Below are positions 1 through 11,263 of a stretch of 64,000 nucleotides of DNA, one piece after another; the stretch's first letter is position 1; every line of letters begins with the position of its first letter. The notes below the pieces were generated by a model. That model was not told the origin of the DNA. It ran no database searches and worked only from the letters and a program-made list of their open reading frames with translations. This stretch comes from Glycine soja (lineage: Eukaryota; Streptophyta; Magnoliopsida; Fabales; Fabaceae). The stretch is taken from assembly GCF_004193775.1 (NCBI RefSeq), contig NC_041009.1, positions 44,261,534 through 44,325,533 of the forward strand. The letters run 5' to 3'. The position numbers and the translations under genes were made by a program.

Positions 1-541
1 TATACTTCAAAGAGGTTTTAAAAATATTAATGAATGAGGTTCCTAATATACTTCAAAGAGGTTTTAAAAAGTTTTAATGGATGAGGTTTCAATGCTACAT
101 TACTCTAACATTGTTGTTTAAGATAAAAAAAAAAGAATAAATTATATTTTTAATTGCACTTTTTACCTTTATTTTTTTTAATATTTTGATGATTTTTTTC
201 TTAAAATTAATTCCACATATTTTACCCATAATTTTTAAAAAAATTGTGAATTTTATCATTTGTCATTCATTTATTAATAAACAAAAGTTATGAGTATAGT
301 TTACCAAAAAAAAAAATAGTTAAGGACAAAATTTGTTAAAAAATAAAAAATGTTGGGTAAAAAAATTTCAAAAATTAAAAAGTTAGAAATAAACAATGTA
401 ATTATTTCAAAAGGAAGACGGCAGAAGATAAAATTCACACATTTTTAATAATTTGAGAAAAAGAATCTTAAATTAATTTGTTCAAGTGAAATTTATCAAA
501 AAATTATAAAAGTTAAGAGTAAAAAATGCAATCAATCAATA
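1..541. repeat. Upstream flank of duplication unit A
   Basis: This AT-rich non-coding stretch aligns by eye with about 12255-12757. Shared landmarks in the same order are the paired 'cttcaaagaggtttt' motifs, 'atgaggtttcaatgctacat', the 'ttgttgtttaagata' run and 'agttaagagta'. It is the left end, within this window, of the segmental duplication that carries the two aspartic-protease genes. The homologous block resumes at 5563 after the inserted element. No gene is seen. Confidence 0.8.
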
Positions 542-717
542 TCTATATACTAAGGTTGGAGTATGATGAATATACTAAAATGCCCATGGCTGAGGCTGCG
601 ACATGTGTCCCGCTCCGGTTAATAGAATTGAAATTTTGGAAATTTTGTAGGATTGACGCGTGTAGTTTTATTTTTTTCCTATACCTTGCCGTTTCTCCTT
701 CTTCACTCCATCATTTT

Positions 718-860
718 TTTGTTGCCTTCGCCACATGTCGCTTTCTAATTGACGGATTTAACGGCTCATTTAATTCCGCTTAATACTCTTTTGTTGCCTT
801 CGCCACATGTCGCTTCCTAATTAGCAGATTTAACGACTCATTTAATTCCGCTTAATACTT
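718..860. repeat. 72-bp tandem duplication
   Basis: Two adjacent copies begin with 'ttttgttgccttcgccacat' and end with 'ttaattccgcttaatact', at about 718-788 and 790-860, with a few mismatches. They lie inside the Helitron-like element, just upstream of the triplicated block. No coding role is visible. Confidence 0.85.
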
Positions 861-969
861 ACTCTTTCTTCTCTCTCCTGAGTTTTCTCCATTATTGCAT
901 TTTATCCCTCAATTTTCTCTTTCTTCATCTTTCTCTTCTGAGTCTTCTTCTCTTTTCCTTTTATTCTTT

Positions 970-1800
970 TTGTTTCTTCCTTCATGCAGGCGATTCTGAC
1001 TCCATGCCCGCAAGTTGCTGAGGACGAGTTTTTACCGCAACACATTCACCTTAGGCATATTCTTCTTTTTTTCTTTTTTTTTTTCTTTCACGACAGCTTC
1101 GTATCTAATTTTTTTTAACCTTCCTTTTCTCTGCAAGTATTTTCCGCTATGGCTGAAGAATTTGTGAATGACTTTGTTCATCAAAACGACATCGTTGTCA
1201 TAACCCACAATCTCCCCAAAGGTATTTTCTTTTTCTTCTGAATCTTCTTCTCTTTTCCTTCTATTCTTTTTGTTTCTTCCTTCATGCAGGCGATTCCGGC
1301 TCTATGTACCGCAACACATTCACCTCAGGTATTTCCTTCTTTTTTTCTTTTTTTTTTTCTTTCATGACAGCTTCGTATCTAATTTTTTTTAACCTTCCTT
1401 TTCTCTGCGAGTATTTTCCGCTATGGCTGAAGAATTTGTGAATGGCTTTGTTCATCAAAACGGCATCGCTGTCATAACCCATAATCCCCCCAAAGGTATT
1501 TTCTTTTTCTTCTGAATCTTCTTCTCTTTTCCTTTTATTTTTTTTGTTTCTTCCTTCATGCAGACGATTCCGGCTCCATGCCTGCAAGTTGCTGAGGACG
1601 AGTTTTTACCGCAACACATTGACCTCAGGTATTTCCTTTTTTTTTTCTTTTTTTTTTCTTTCACGACAGCTTCGTATCTAATTTTTTTTAACCTTCCTTT
1701 CCTCTGCGAGTATTTTTCTCTATGGCCGAAGAATTTGTGAATGGCTTTGTTCATCAAAACGACATCGCTGTCATAACCCACAATCCCCCCAAAGGTATTT
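970..1800 (+). repeat. Three tandem copies of an exon-like block
   Basis: A unit of about 270-300 bp occurs three times, starting near 982, 1281 and 1556. Each unit has a pyrimidine tract and 'catgcag', a short exon-like stretch containing 'gcgattc-gctc' and 'ccgcaacacattcacct', then a second pyrimidine-rich tract and another exon-like stretch beginning 'atggctgaagaatttgtgaa' and ending 'ccaaaggtatttt'. The second stretch translates as MAEEFVNDFVHQNDI, then VVITHNLPK. The first contains QVAEDEFLPQHI. Unit 2 lacks about 32 bp of the first stretch. The AG and GT dinucleotides at the borders look like splice sites, so this may be amplified captured exons. I do not recognise the source protein. 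Confidence 0.6.
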
Positions 1801-2061
1801 TCTTCTTTCTTTTTCTTTTTCTTTCACAGCTTGGTATCTAATGTTTTTTTTTTTGTTTTTTTGGTGGTGTTGTTGATTTGTTGTTTAAATAAGAAAATCT
1901 TCCCATATTACATATGGGAGGAGAATATCTGTTAATTTGTTGTCTATGCATGAATATGATGGGAAGGGAAACATCACTTCAGATTTCAAACAAGCTCTCA
2001 CAATTTTCCCTGATTGTCAGGTTATAATTACAACATATGATTTCTCTGTTTTCAAATACAG

Positions 2062-2415
2062 GTGATGGGGAGAAAAAGACCAAAATTTGGATAATATTAG
2101 CTATTGTGGTGGGGCTGATCTGCCTTGGAATCCATATATTTCTGGTATGGAGGTTTAAGAGAAAACCTAAAGGTAATATATTTATTTTCCTAAGTATTTT
2201 TTCTTATCCCTTTGATGAATGAATGACAAGGTGTTGCATACTGTTTTTTAATATTGATTTCTATATACTCTCTCTTCCTTTCTATTTGCCAGCAATTTCA
2301 TCAGTTTTTGGTTACAACAACAATAGCGAAAATACCAGTCTTTGATCTAACGAGGAGTACATACTTATCATAAATTTCAGGTGAGTTAGGCTTGGAAGGG
2401 AATCAACTCAATTTT
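2062..2415 (+). pseudogene. Fragment of a G-type lectin S-receptor-like kinase (B120-like)
   Basis: Two exon remnants are present: 2062-2172 and 2293 to about 2415, with AG at 2060-2061 and GT at 2173. The first encodes GDGEKKTKIW followed by a hydrophobic helix (ILAIVVGLICLGIHIFLVW) and the basic stop-transfer RFKRKPK. The second encodes AISSVFGYNNNSE and then, after a 1-nt shift, IPVFDLTRST and SGELGLEGNQLN. In intact plant S-domain receptor kinases this order marks the transmembrane helix and juxtamembrane region before the kinase domain. The lectin, PAN and kinase domains are absent. One inserted A near 2330 and an in-frame TAA near 2371 break it. It lies inside the Helitron-like element, so it is best read as a captured, decayed fragment. 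Confidence 0.75.
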
Positions 2416-4553
2416 AACTACATTCTAGCAGATTATTAACATGGAAAAGTATTCTTACCCTTTGAAATTGCTTAATCAACTCAATTTTGTTATGTTGTGT
2501 GTCTTTGTGTATAAAGTTTTTAATTGTTATTTATATTAGTTTTTTTTATTATTATTGTGCCCATAGAAAGTAAAGGGGGGAGAAGATCGCAGTGGCTATG
2601 GCATGGAGCTGAAGGAGGTTGGCGTTGTTCATTAGTTCAGTCTGGAAGTTGAAAACGACATCGTTAGAGACAAAGTGGGGACCACACGACACTGCGAATT
2701 TCATAATCAAAATCTTTTATCCCGATTTTAATTTTATTAATTTAATACTAATATTGTATGCAAGTAATTGTATAAAAATATAATATACATATATCACAAC
2801 ACACGTTAAATCTATTAAAAAAAATCTAAATTTGATCACAACAAATTTATACACGGTTAATTAAATTATTAAAAGAAAAAAATGAAATATAACAAATGAT
2901 ATGAAAGAAAAAAGATCTAAATTTGATCCCAGATAATTTATACACAATTAATTAAATTATTAAAATGAAAAATGAAATATAATAAATGACATGAAAGAAA
3001 GATAAAAATATTGTATAAATAAAATATTATATGAATATACAATTATTTGGCTAAAAATATATATCTTATCTGTTTGTAACAGGAATATGCCAAAAGTAAA
3101 AATAGATTTTTTTATTGGGAAATATTTAATAGTTTGTAAATATAAAACTATTCAATACTTATACTTTTTGAAATACTTGATACTTTGAATGTATTGACGA
3201 AATATAGAAATCCTTAATTAATTGTGGTCTGAAACTTTCCTTTCTTCGAATACAAAATTCCTTTAATCGTGACATGAAACTTTCCTTTCATCGAATAGCC
3301 GCAAAGGAAAGGAGACACGTGGCATGAACGATGAACCACACACACACATCGCATTCTCTTATTGCCATTGGGTCGGTGGTCAACTTTTCATTCTTTCTCT
3401 AAGGAATATTGCATCTTCCTATTATAGTTATGCTACTAATAAAATATGGATCCCTTTACACCTTAGTTATAATAATATTTTTTACAGAATAAAAATACTC
3501 TAAAAAGTGTATTATTTAATATATTAACAACATAAATATTTTTTATTTGTATTCTTAAAATCTTATTAAATATTTTAAGGACACTTAAAATATTTAGTTA
3601 TTTTTATTGTGTACAAAAACTACCTTAAAACAATAATATAGATTACTTATAGTGTGTTTAGATAACACCCAGAGTTGATTAGGAAAAAAAAACACTAGAA
3701 TCAATTTTATTTCACAAAATCAAGACATCATGAAAAAGTACAAATAATTATTTGTTATTTGGCGCAGACTAAAATAACTTTCTTTGTAATTGTTGGTGAA
3801 ATAAACATAATCGAATATCAAGGAGCAGTGAAGTATTCAATGTGGTTTTCGATTTTTCTATAAGGACTGCGACTATGTGAAAAGATAACTTAAAAAAGAA
3901 TACCATTTCTCCTTAAATTACTAAGGCCAAATTCAGATGAGTTTATTAAGATACTTACAAGAAAATAAAATGAAATTAATTAAAAGGGTAAGCAAATCAA
4001 ACTCTTTTCATAAGTTAAAATTTATTTATACACCTCAAACTTTTTAGAAACTTTCTTATTTAACTTCTCCATTGAGGTACATAAGTTAAATTATAAGAGA
4101 AGATCGATGTATTTTACCTCCTTAAATCATTTTATATCTTTCTCATGAGTGTTTGTTGAGAAATTTATTTAAATTAAATTAGTCCTAAATTTAGAAAGAA
4201 TAGAGGGGATGCTCAAGTTCTGCTATTTCATATTGTTTTGATTTTGTACAATAAAGCTATGTAATCATGATGCTTTTCTTTAATTATTATGTTTTTTCAA
4301 AAAAAATATTTATTATGGCTCTCAGAACCTTTTATTTCCTTTCATGAACTTCTGGGACTGATATGATGAAAATAACTTTCTACAAAGCTGCTTTTTCCAA
4401 CTATCTGCAGTAATTTCATAAATACCAGTTTCCATTCAATTACATGTTTGTCATGCTGAGATTCACACGGGACATAAATCACGTCGGTAGTGTAATGAAA
4501 ATTAGAAATTTTCCTTACTTTCTCTTTTTGTATTTAATTAATTAATTTATTTA

Positions 4554-4556
<3 letters not shown>
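2416..4556. other. Non-coding interior of the Helitron-like element
   Basis: AT-rich sequence with no convincing exon. A less AT-rich patch at about 2570-2705 has a short open stretch (around SGYGMELKE) that could be another captured fragment, but I do not recognise it. Two similar 'aatttgatc-aaatttatacac-attaattaaattatta' blocks lie at about 2830-2885 and 2920-2975. A CACGTG G-box core lies near 3315. Confidence 0.4.

Positions 4557-4629
<73 letters not shown>
4557..4629. repeat. (TTA)n microsatellite, about 24 repeats
   Basis: An uninterrupted TTA tract of about 73 bp, followed by an imperfect 'tcattatg'. A poly-leucine reading frame over it is an artefact. A tract this long is likely to vary in length between accessions. 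Confidence 0.97.
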
Positions 4630-5562
4630 CATTATGTGTTGTTGATTTAACTTTAGCAAGTGTGTTTATTTTTTATCTTATTAACTTTTCAACTTATTAT
4701 ATATCCTTTTTGATGTTTTATTTTTTAAATCAGACATATACAATAGCGAGTAATTATATAAAAAATTATCTATTTGGCACTTTAAAAAATAATAGTGAGT
4801 AATTTTAAATTTGTGGCACTTTAAAAATTATTTATTTTTCACATGGGATATATTTTCTTTCCAACATTTTAATAGATTTGTATTTAGAATTGTATATTTA
4901 TATGTGTATAGTTTCTTTTTTAAATAACACTGATATTCGAGCATTATAGATTTATATATGAAATCCTCTTTTGACATGTCTCTTTTGGTGCTCACAATTA
5001 TGCATTTTCTGATCATGTTCATTAGGACATTTATCAGTTGCAACTTATGCATTTTTTGATCATCTTCATTGGGACATTTATTGGTTGTAGGTTATGTCCT
5101 TGATCAAATGTCAAGATAATATTTTTGGGTATATTTTTATATTTCTTATTTTAATTCTAAATTTGTGTCACTTTTGAAATTATTTATTTGTAGGGAAGAT
5201 CTCCCCATACGAACAAACAAAAAAAGGGGCTGTGAAAAGATTACCAAAGAAAAATAAAATCCTCATTTGGCATGCCTCGACTGAGCTTACCAAAGACAAA
5301 CAATACCACAACACACAACTAACATATTACAATTTGTTGTCATCAAAGTGACTATCACGAAAAAATTTGGAAAATAACCTTTAGAAAAGAGAGGAAGTGA
5401 CAATAATTTTCATTTTATATATAATTTATTTTTTTTATTTACTATGAACAATCTCCCTTTTACCAACATTATAAATATATATTTATCTAATCTTCAATTA
5501 TATTACTCTAATTGCAAGTTTATTAACCAAAGGACCAATGCTATGCACGGATTAGAGACTAG
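4630..5562. other. Right part of the Helitron-like element
   Basis: No gene seen. It contains two 'atgcattttttgatca-tcttcat-gggacattta' type repeats around 5000-5090 and ends in the hairpin-CTAG terminus at 5533-5562. Confidence 0.4.
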
Positions 5563-7119
5563 TTAGATCTAAAAATCATACACATTTAAAAAAGTTAAAG
5601 CATCAGAGTTAAAATTATATTTAAACCAAAAATTAATAGATAGAAAATAATGTGATTGAAGAAAGTCCGATGACGTTACACCACCAAGACGTGAAAACCT
5701 CCATTCAGAATCCCAAGGTCGTCCCCGATCTACACGTTTGAGCTTGACTTAGAGTCAACTGACTTTGTACAAGCATAAGTCAAGTCACGTTAGTCGATGG
5801 GATTCGTTGTGCATATTGCGGTGGAATCTTTGATCTTATCTTCAATTTTTTTATTTTATTTTACACTAGGATATATTTAAAGAATTTCATACAACTGTTA
5901 TATTTTTTTTAATAAGAATAACTTTTGGTAAAGTTATTTCTCACTCTATATATGTATGTTTTAATTTTTTTTTAAAAAACTAGAACAATATTTGAATGTA
6001 AATACCTGTTAGTATCACATTACGATTGATGTAAATTAAGATTAGTTGGAATAAGTGATAATGAGTTATATCTTTTAATTAATTAATTTAGAATTTGAAT
6101 TATAATTTTTGATGTAAAATAAATCATGTTGAGATGTAAATGTTTATTTATGTCTCATAATTTTTAATAAAGATTAGTTATATTTTTCAGTGATAAATAT
6201 TGAGTAAATAAATATTTTGGTTATTGACTTTTAACTTATTTTATAAATTAATTCCTATCTTTTTGAAATGTAAAAAATAATCTATATTTTTGCATAAATT
6301 TTATAAAATAGTATTTTTCATTAGATACGAAAATAATACCGTTAGTAAAATATATTATTGGCAATTATAATATCACTTAAAGTATCCAATGACAAATTAT
6401 CTCATATTCTGACATACTGGACTGCAAACTATAAAAAATTATCAAATATTTTCTTCTTGCTTTTTCTTCCTCAAACTAGATTTCTAATTGATGGGCTGCA
6501 TATCCTAAGTTTTCAAGAAATTAAAACCTTTCTTGACCTAAATAAAGAGATTGAGATTCACAGGAGTCTATTAGCAGATTGAGAATGTGGTGAACAAAAA
6601 AAAATAAAGCGCCTATCTCACTCTTTTTTTCCTCCGGAGTCTTAAATTTTTCTTCACTATCAATCTTGTGCCATTCTTTATCCTTTAGTTCTGGCATACA
6701 CAGTAACATCATGTCCATTAAAGAATGCTTTGTGTTCCTTTTCGACCCTTATAATATTTGACACTGTCCCTGGTTTCAATGTGAGGGAAATCATGAATGT
6801 TTGCGTGGTGGGGTGCACACTGAAGTTGGCATTTTGAGTGATGGACCCAGCATCAACCAAAAACAGTGGGTTTATATAAGCTTTTTTGTGATAAGAGTGT
6901 GGATGGGACACCATACATCATCACCGTACGTCACACTGTATTGTGATGATAAATCCCAAATTCCTGTGTCAGGGGTAGTGAATTTATTTATTTTAAAAAA
7001 TAATGATCACAAATTTATTTAGTTACCCACAAATCAATGTTTTTTTGTTTTTTCAGTTAATTGATTCCTCTCGATAACCTAATTTGAGGGGAAAAAAGCA
7101 ACTAGAGAAGAAAATATCT
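5563..7119. other. Intergenic, partly duplicated; one undefined decayed ORF region
   Basis: Positions 5563 to about 5890 match about 12758-13085; shared landmarks are 'gatgacgttacaccacca', 'caagtcacgttagtcgat' and 'tattgcggtgga'. Beyond that the two units diverge. On the minus strand at about 6521-6990 a protein-like composition continues across two overlapping frames (for example GSITQNANFSVHPTTQ, then DSEEKFKTPEEKKSE). It looks like a decayed coding fragment, but I do not recognise a family. Confidence 0.4.
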
Positions 7120-7385
7120 ACATATATGTCACAGAAACAGTTTGTCACGACGTTAGATAATTTATGTGGTATTAAAATTATCAACCATATATTTCATTAA
7201 CGATATTATTTTTAAATTTAATAATAATAATTATTTTTATAAATTTATATAAATATTTACATATATGTCACAGAAACAGTTTGTCACGACGTTAGATAAT
7301 TTATGTGGTATTAAAATTATCAACCATATATTTCATTAACGATATTATTTTTAAATTTAATAATAATAATTATTTTTATTAAAAA
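7120..7385. repeat. 139-bp tandem duplication
   Basis: The sequence starting 'acatatatgtcacagaaaca' at 7120 recurs at 7259 with near-perfect identity through 'aataataataattattttta', so the unit is 139 bp and the second copy ends near 7380. The near-perfect identity suggests a recent event. It lies about 460 bp upstream of the protease gene. Confidence 0.92.
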
Positions 7386-7767
7386 CTAATTTTTAAAATG
7401 GACAGAAGTTAGAGACTAAAATACTTATTTTCTGATAAATATTTCTTACTTATACCAAGATAAAAATAAAAAAAGTACTGCCATTGATGTTCTCAATCTT
7501 ATTCTCTTTTACTATGATAAATTATAGCACAGAAAGGCAGGCCTGCATTACGGAATGCCAAAAATACTTTTCCAGCGTTGCTTTTGTCTGGTACTTTCGT
7601 CAGTTTCTTCGAATTTTCTCAACAATGCTAAGCAATAGTGTTGACATTGACCAAGAATAACAAGCTTAATATTAATGAAGTAGTGTATTTTGGTATACAT
7701 ATTTATTTATCAAGTGAGGTTCAAGAATTCATCATCTATATACTTGTACCAGATCAATGAATTAGCC

Positions 7768-7773
7768 TATAAA
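7768..7773 (+). promoter_or_regulatory. Candidate TATA box of the unit A aspartic-protease gene
   Basis: TATAAA sits 67 nt before the start codon within 'agcctataaagaccaagta'. The same motif is kept in unit B near 14018, with the same surrounding sequence and spacing to the ATG. Position and conservation between copies support it; no transcript start is known. Confidence 0.5.
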
Positions 7774-7839
7774 GACCAAGTATTCCTTGGAGTTGTTGTA
7801 TAACCAGGCTTATATATTAGCTATTAATCTTCAGTTGAC

Positions 7840-10517
7840 ATGCACATCCAAATGTCTTCTTTCCTCTTAGCTTCGCTTGCACTTTTGTTTTGCATCTCCT
7901 CCTTGGAGAAGAGCTTTGCCTTTCAAGCAACAAAGGAAAGCAACAATCTTCGTCAACATCATTTTGTTCACCTCAACTCTCTATTTCCATCATCTTCTTG
8001 CAGCTCTTCTGCCAAAGGTCAATCCAATCTTCAATTCCTTGTTTTTTTATTATGTTTTTGAATAATAACTAGAGTTTCTCTTTGATAATTTAAGTTAACA
8101 ATCAAGTAAATCTTTTTATATGAAGTATTGAAGAGAGACTCTTATTCTAATTGAAGAGGAATGTTAATATACTCTCTCTACCACTCTTTCTAGTGAGACT
8201 TTCTTTAAAAGTTAGAAGAGAAAATTATTAAATAAAACATAAAACATTCAAAAATTAATAATTTTTAATAAATTTCAGCTAAAAATTAACAAGGAATTTT
8301 TATCTAGCTAAAAATTGCATACCAAACCTAGATATAATTGATGTGTACTCGATAAGATGTAGAATTATATTGATTGATTGAAAAAATTAATAATTGATAT
8401 CATTACAAATGCATATAAATATGTAATAAATTACACAATCATTAAAATCTGATTTCCTTTTAACTTTTAGCTGTGTGTTTTCTCTTAAGGACTCTTTCAA
8501 GTCAAATCAATTTGATTATTCACTTTAATATGATGGTTGATTAACAATCAATGATTTGGCAACACTAATTCTAATTCAGGTCCTAAAAGGAAAGCATCAT
8601 TAGAAGTGGTGCACAAACATGGCCCATGCTCCCAACTAAATCATAGTGGCAAAGCAGAGGCTACAATATCACACAATGATATTATGAACCTAGACAATGA
8701 AAGGGTAAAGTATATTCAGTCCAGGCTCTCTAAGAATTTGGGTGGAGAAAATAGAGTGAAGGAATTGGATTCAACTACCCTACCCGCCAAGTCTGGTAGA
8801 CTTATTGGGTCTGGAAACTATTATGTTGTTGTTGGTCTTGGTACACCCAAGAGGGACTTGTCACTCACTTTTGACACAGGTAGTTATCTTACATGGACTC
8901 AGTGTGAACCCTGTGCTGGTTCTTGCTACAAGCAGCAAGATCCAATCTTTGATCCATCAAAGTCTTCATCGTATACCAATATCAAATGCACATCTTCGCT
9001 CTGCACTCAATTCCGTTCTGCGGGTAAATCTTTACTTTTGAATACAGAAAATATTTAAATTATTGGGATTACTATAAGTGCCTGAGTAATCGTAATAATT
9101 ATATATATAGTCTGCTACCATCAAATGTTTAGATAGAAAACAACCATAATTTTACAATATCACAAATCCATCAAATATAGATCTAAGTATTTAGACGGTT
9201 GCTTACTTGATGAAAAATAAAAAATAAAATAAAAAGTAAAAATCAGGAAACTGGTGTTAAAAATAAAGATGCGATGCAACTTTCTTTTTTTCTTTTCTGA
9301 TCTCTCGCTCACACATGCACACGGATTAATACAGAGTGGTCCTAGACCAATACTTGTTCATGTTCTAGCCAATGTTTATCTAATACACTATGTAAACAAA
9401 TTATGTATATATATACATTTTAAAAAAATTAATAACATATTTTTTAATAATTTCTCCAACTTTGCATAATGTGACAAAAATTAAAATAATTAGGTAGTAC
9501 ATGATTAACAAGTGTCATTGTCCCAACCAAATTTTATGAGAAAAAATTATATATATTATAATTCTTAATTATATGTTATGTGATGATTAATTAGAAACCG
9601 TGTGTGATGAAGATCATTTAATCATTTTTCAACGAGAAGGGTTGCAATATTTGATTATATTATTATTTAATTAATTTTTTTTCCATGCAGGATGCTCCTC
9701 ATCCACAGATGCATCATGCATATATGACGTCAAATACGGTGACAATTCCATCTCCCGCGGCTTCTTGAGTCAGGAGCGCCTTACCATCACCGCCACCGAC
9801 ATCGTCCACGACTTCCTCTTTGGCTGTGGCCAAGACAACGAGGGCCTCTTCAGGGGCACCGCCGGCCTCATGGGCCTCAGCCGCCACCCCATTTCCTTTG
9901 TCCAACAAACCTCCTCAATTTACAACAAAATTTTCTCCTACTGTCTCCCCTCCACCCCCAGCTCCCTTGGCCACCTCACCTTCGGCGCTTCCGCCGCCAC
10001 CAATGCTAACCTCAAATACACTCCCTTTTCCACAATCTCCGGCGAAAACTCCTTCTACGGTCTCGACATCGTCGGCATCTCCGTTGGCGGCACCAAACTC
10101 CCTGCTGTCTCCTCCTCCACCTTCTCCGCCGGTGGCTCCATCATCGACTCCGGCACCGTGATCACGCGGTTGCCTCCGACCGCGTACGCCGCGCTCCGGT
10201 CGGCATTTCGGCAGTTTATGATGAAGTACCCCGTTGCCTATGGGACCCGCCTATTTGACACGTGTTATGATTTCAGTGGGTATAAGGAGATTTCAGTTCC
10301 GAGGATAGATTTTGAATTTGCCGGTGGCGTCACGGTGGAGTTGCCACCGGTGGGGATACTCTATGTGGAAAGTGCGCAACAAGTGTGTTTGGCTTTTGCT
10401 GCAAATGGGAATGGCAATGATATTACGATATTTGGGAATGTGCAACAAAAGACACTAGAGGTCGTGTATGATGTTGAGGGTGGGAGGATAGGGTTTGGTG
10501 CTGCTGGGTGCAACTGA
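7840..10517 (+). CDS. Nepenthesin-type (A1B) aspartic protease, three exons, secreted
   Basis: Exons are 7840-8017, 8580-9023 and 9691-10517, all with GT-AG introns. They join to 482 codons with no internal stop. The start at 7840 gives a hydrophobic signal peptide (residues about 1-28), so the protein should enter the secretory pathway. The first catalytic motif is DTGS with Asp158, in the context TFDTGSYLTWTQCEPC. It is followed by the cysteine-rich nepenthesin insert (C-C-C, DPIFDPSKSSSY, C). The second catalytic motif is IIDSGTVITRL with Asp360. The C-terminus is typical for the family (NVQQKTLEVVYD, RIGFGAAGC). Length and layout fit plant TAXi_N/TAXi_C proteases such as the At5g10770 group, which hydrolyse peptide bonds at acid pH. 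One oddity is Tyr after DTGS, where paralogue B has the usual Asp. The substrate is unknown. Confidence 0.92.
9024..9690 (+). other. Intron 2 of the unit A protease gene
   Basis: AT-rich. It is longer than the matching intron in unit B (15315-15725) because the central part, about 9250-9480, has no counterpart there. The 3' end before the acceptor ('gatgaagatcatttaatcat') is nearly identical in both. Confidence 0.7.
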
Positions 10518-11263
10518 AGTTAGTTTGATTAATAGTGGTGTTAATTAAACATGCTTTGGGCTTGTTAGGGAGGAAGAAATCTTAATTGGCTCTGGCATTT
10601 TTAATTACTATTGTTGTTGTTACTGGAAAGTACTCTAAAACATATGAAAAAATAAATAAAGGAAATGATGTGGGAAATATGGTGTAACATGTAGAATGGA
10701 GGGGGTGTTATATTATACATATGACTCCCAACCATTGGGGTTGCTTGCAATTGCACATACATGGCTAATACTACCTATGGTTTTATAATAGTTAACTTAG
10801 CTAAACATATTAAATTTATTAATAATTTATACTTTGTTGAACTCATAAGTAAAAAAAAAAACTAATTTTACACTAATAAAGTTAGTTGAAATAATTTAAT
10901 TTTATTAATTTAAAGTAAAATAGTAAGATTATGTCTACAAAAATTTTATTAGAATTTGATATCACGAATAAATAAAATACATAAAAATAGAATTTAATTA
11001 AATATATTTTTTAAAAAAATAATATTATTAAATAAGGATAAATAATTAGATTTGTTTATATTTAAATTCAAGCCCTTAAAAAAATTAAAATTATCAAAGA
11101 ATGGAATATGTCACAAAATAAACATAAAAGCGTCGTACGAAGATTTTGTGACTAGCAAATGCTCTCACAAATTTTGGCGTCCTATAAGCACTTAAGTGAG
11201 GGACTTTTTGTCCCGTCACATGCAATGACAGAATCTATTGTGATTCATCTACCTCAACCCCCA
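10518..11263. other. 3' flank of the unit A protease gene
   Basis: The first 250 bp correspond to unit B 16561-16800 (shared 'aaacatgctttgggct', 'ggtgtaacatgtagaatgga'). Positions about 11120-11260 have no counterpart in unit B. They contain 'tttttgtcccgtcacatg' and 'aatgacagaatctattgtga', which resemble the repeats near CACTA transposon ends, but this is a weak resemblance. Confidence 0.4.

Larger units (their letters stand above)
542..5562 (+). mobile_element. Non-autonomous Helitron-like element carrying gene fragments
   Basis: The insertion begins with TC (TCTATATACTAAGG) after an A and ends with CTAG before a T, as Helitrons do. About 10 nt before the end is a hairpin-like stretch, CCAATGCTATGCACGG, which reads as a slightly decayed CCGTGC-TAT-GCACGG stem. 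The flanking sequence is continuous in the tandem paralogue, where the unoccupied site lies between about 12757 and 12758. No target duplication is present, which also fits Helitrons. I see no Rep/helicase reading frame, so it is non-autonomous. Inside are a triplicated exon-like block (about 970-1800), a receptor-kinase fragment (2062-2415) and a long TTA microsatellite. The family assignment rests on the termini and the empty site only. Confidence 0.7.

Noticed and set aside
1282..1781. Minus-strand Lys/Glu-rich open frames
   Set aside because: They are antisense readings of the poly-pyrimidine tracts in the triplicated block; low complexity only.
4554..4802. Open frame starting with a long poly-leucine run
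   Set aside because: It is the translation of the (TTA)n microsatellite plus AT-rich flank; no protein family.
9820..10161. Pro/Ser-rich plus-strand frame inside protease exon 3, and antisense frames at 9714-9908
   Set aside because: Shadows of the GC-rich protease exon; the catalytic motifs are in the chosen frame.
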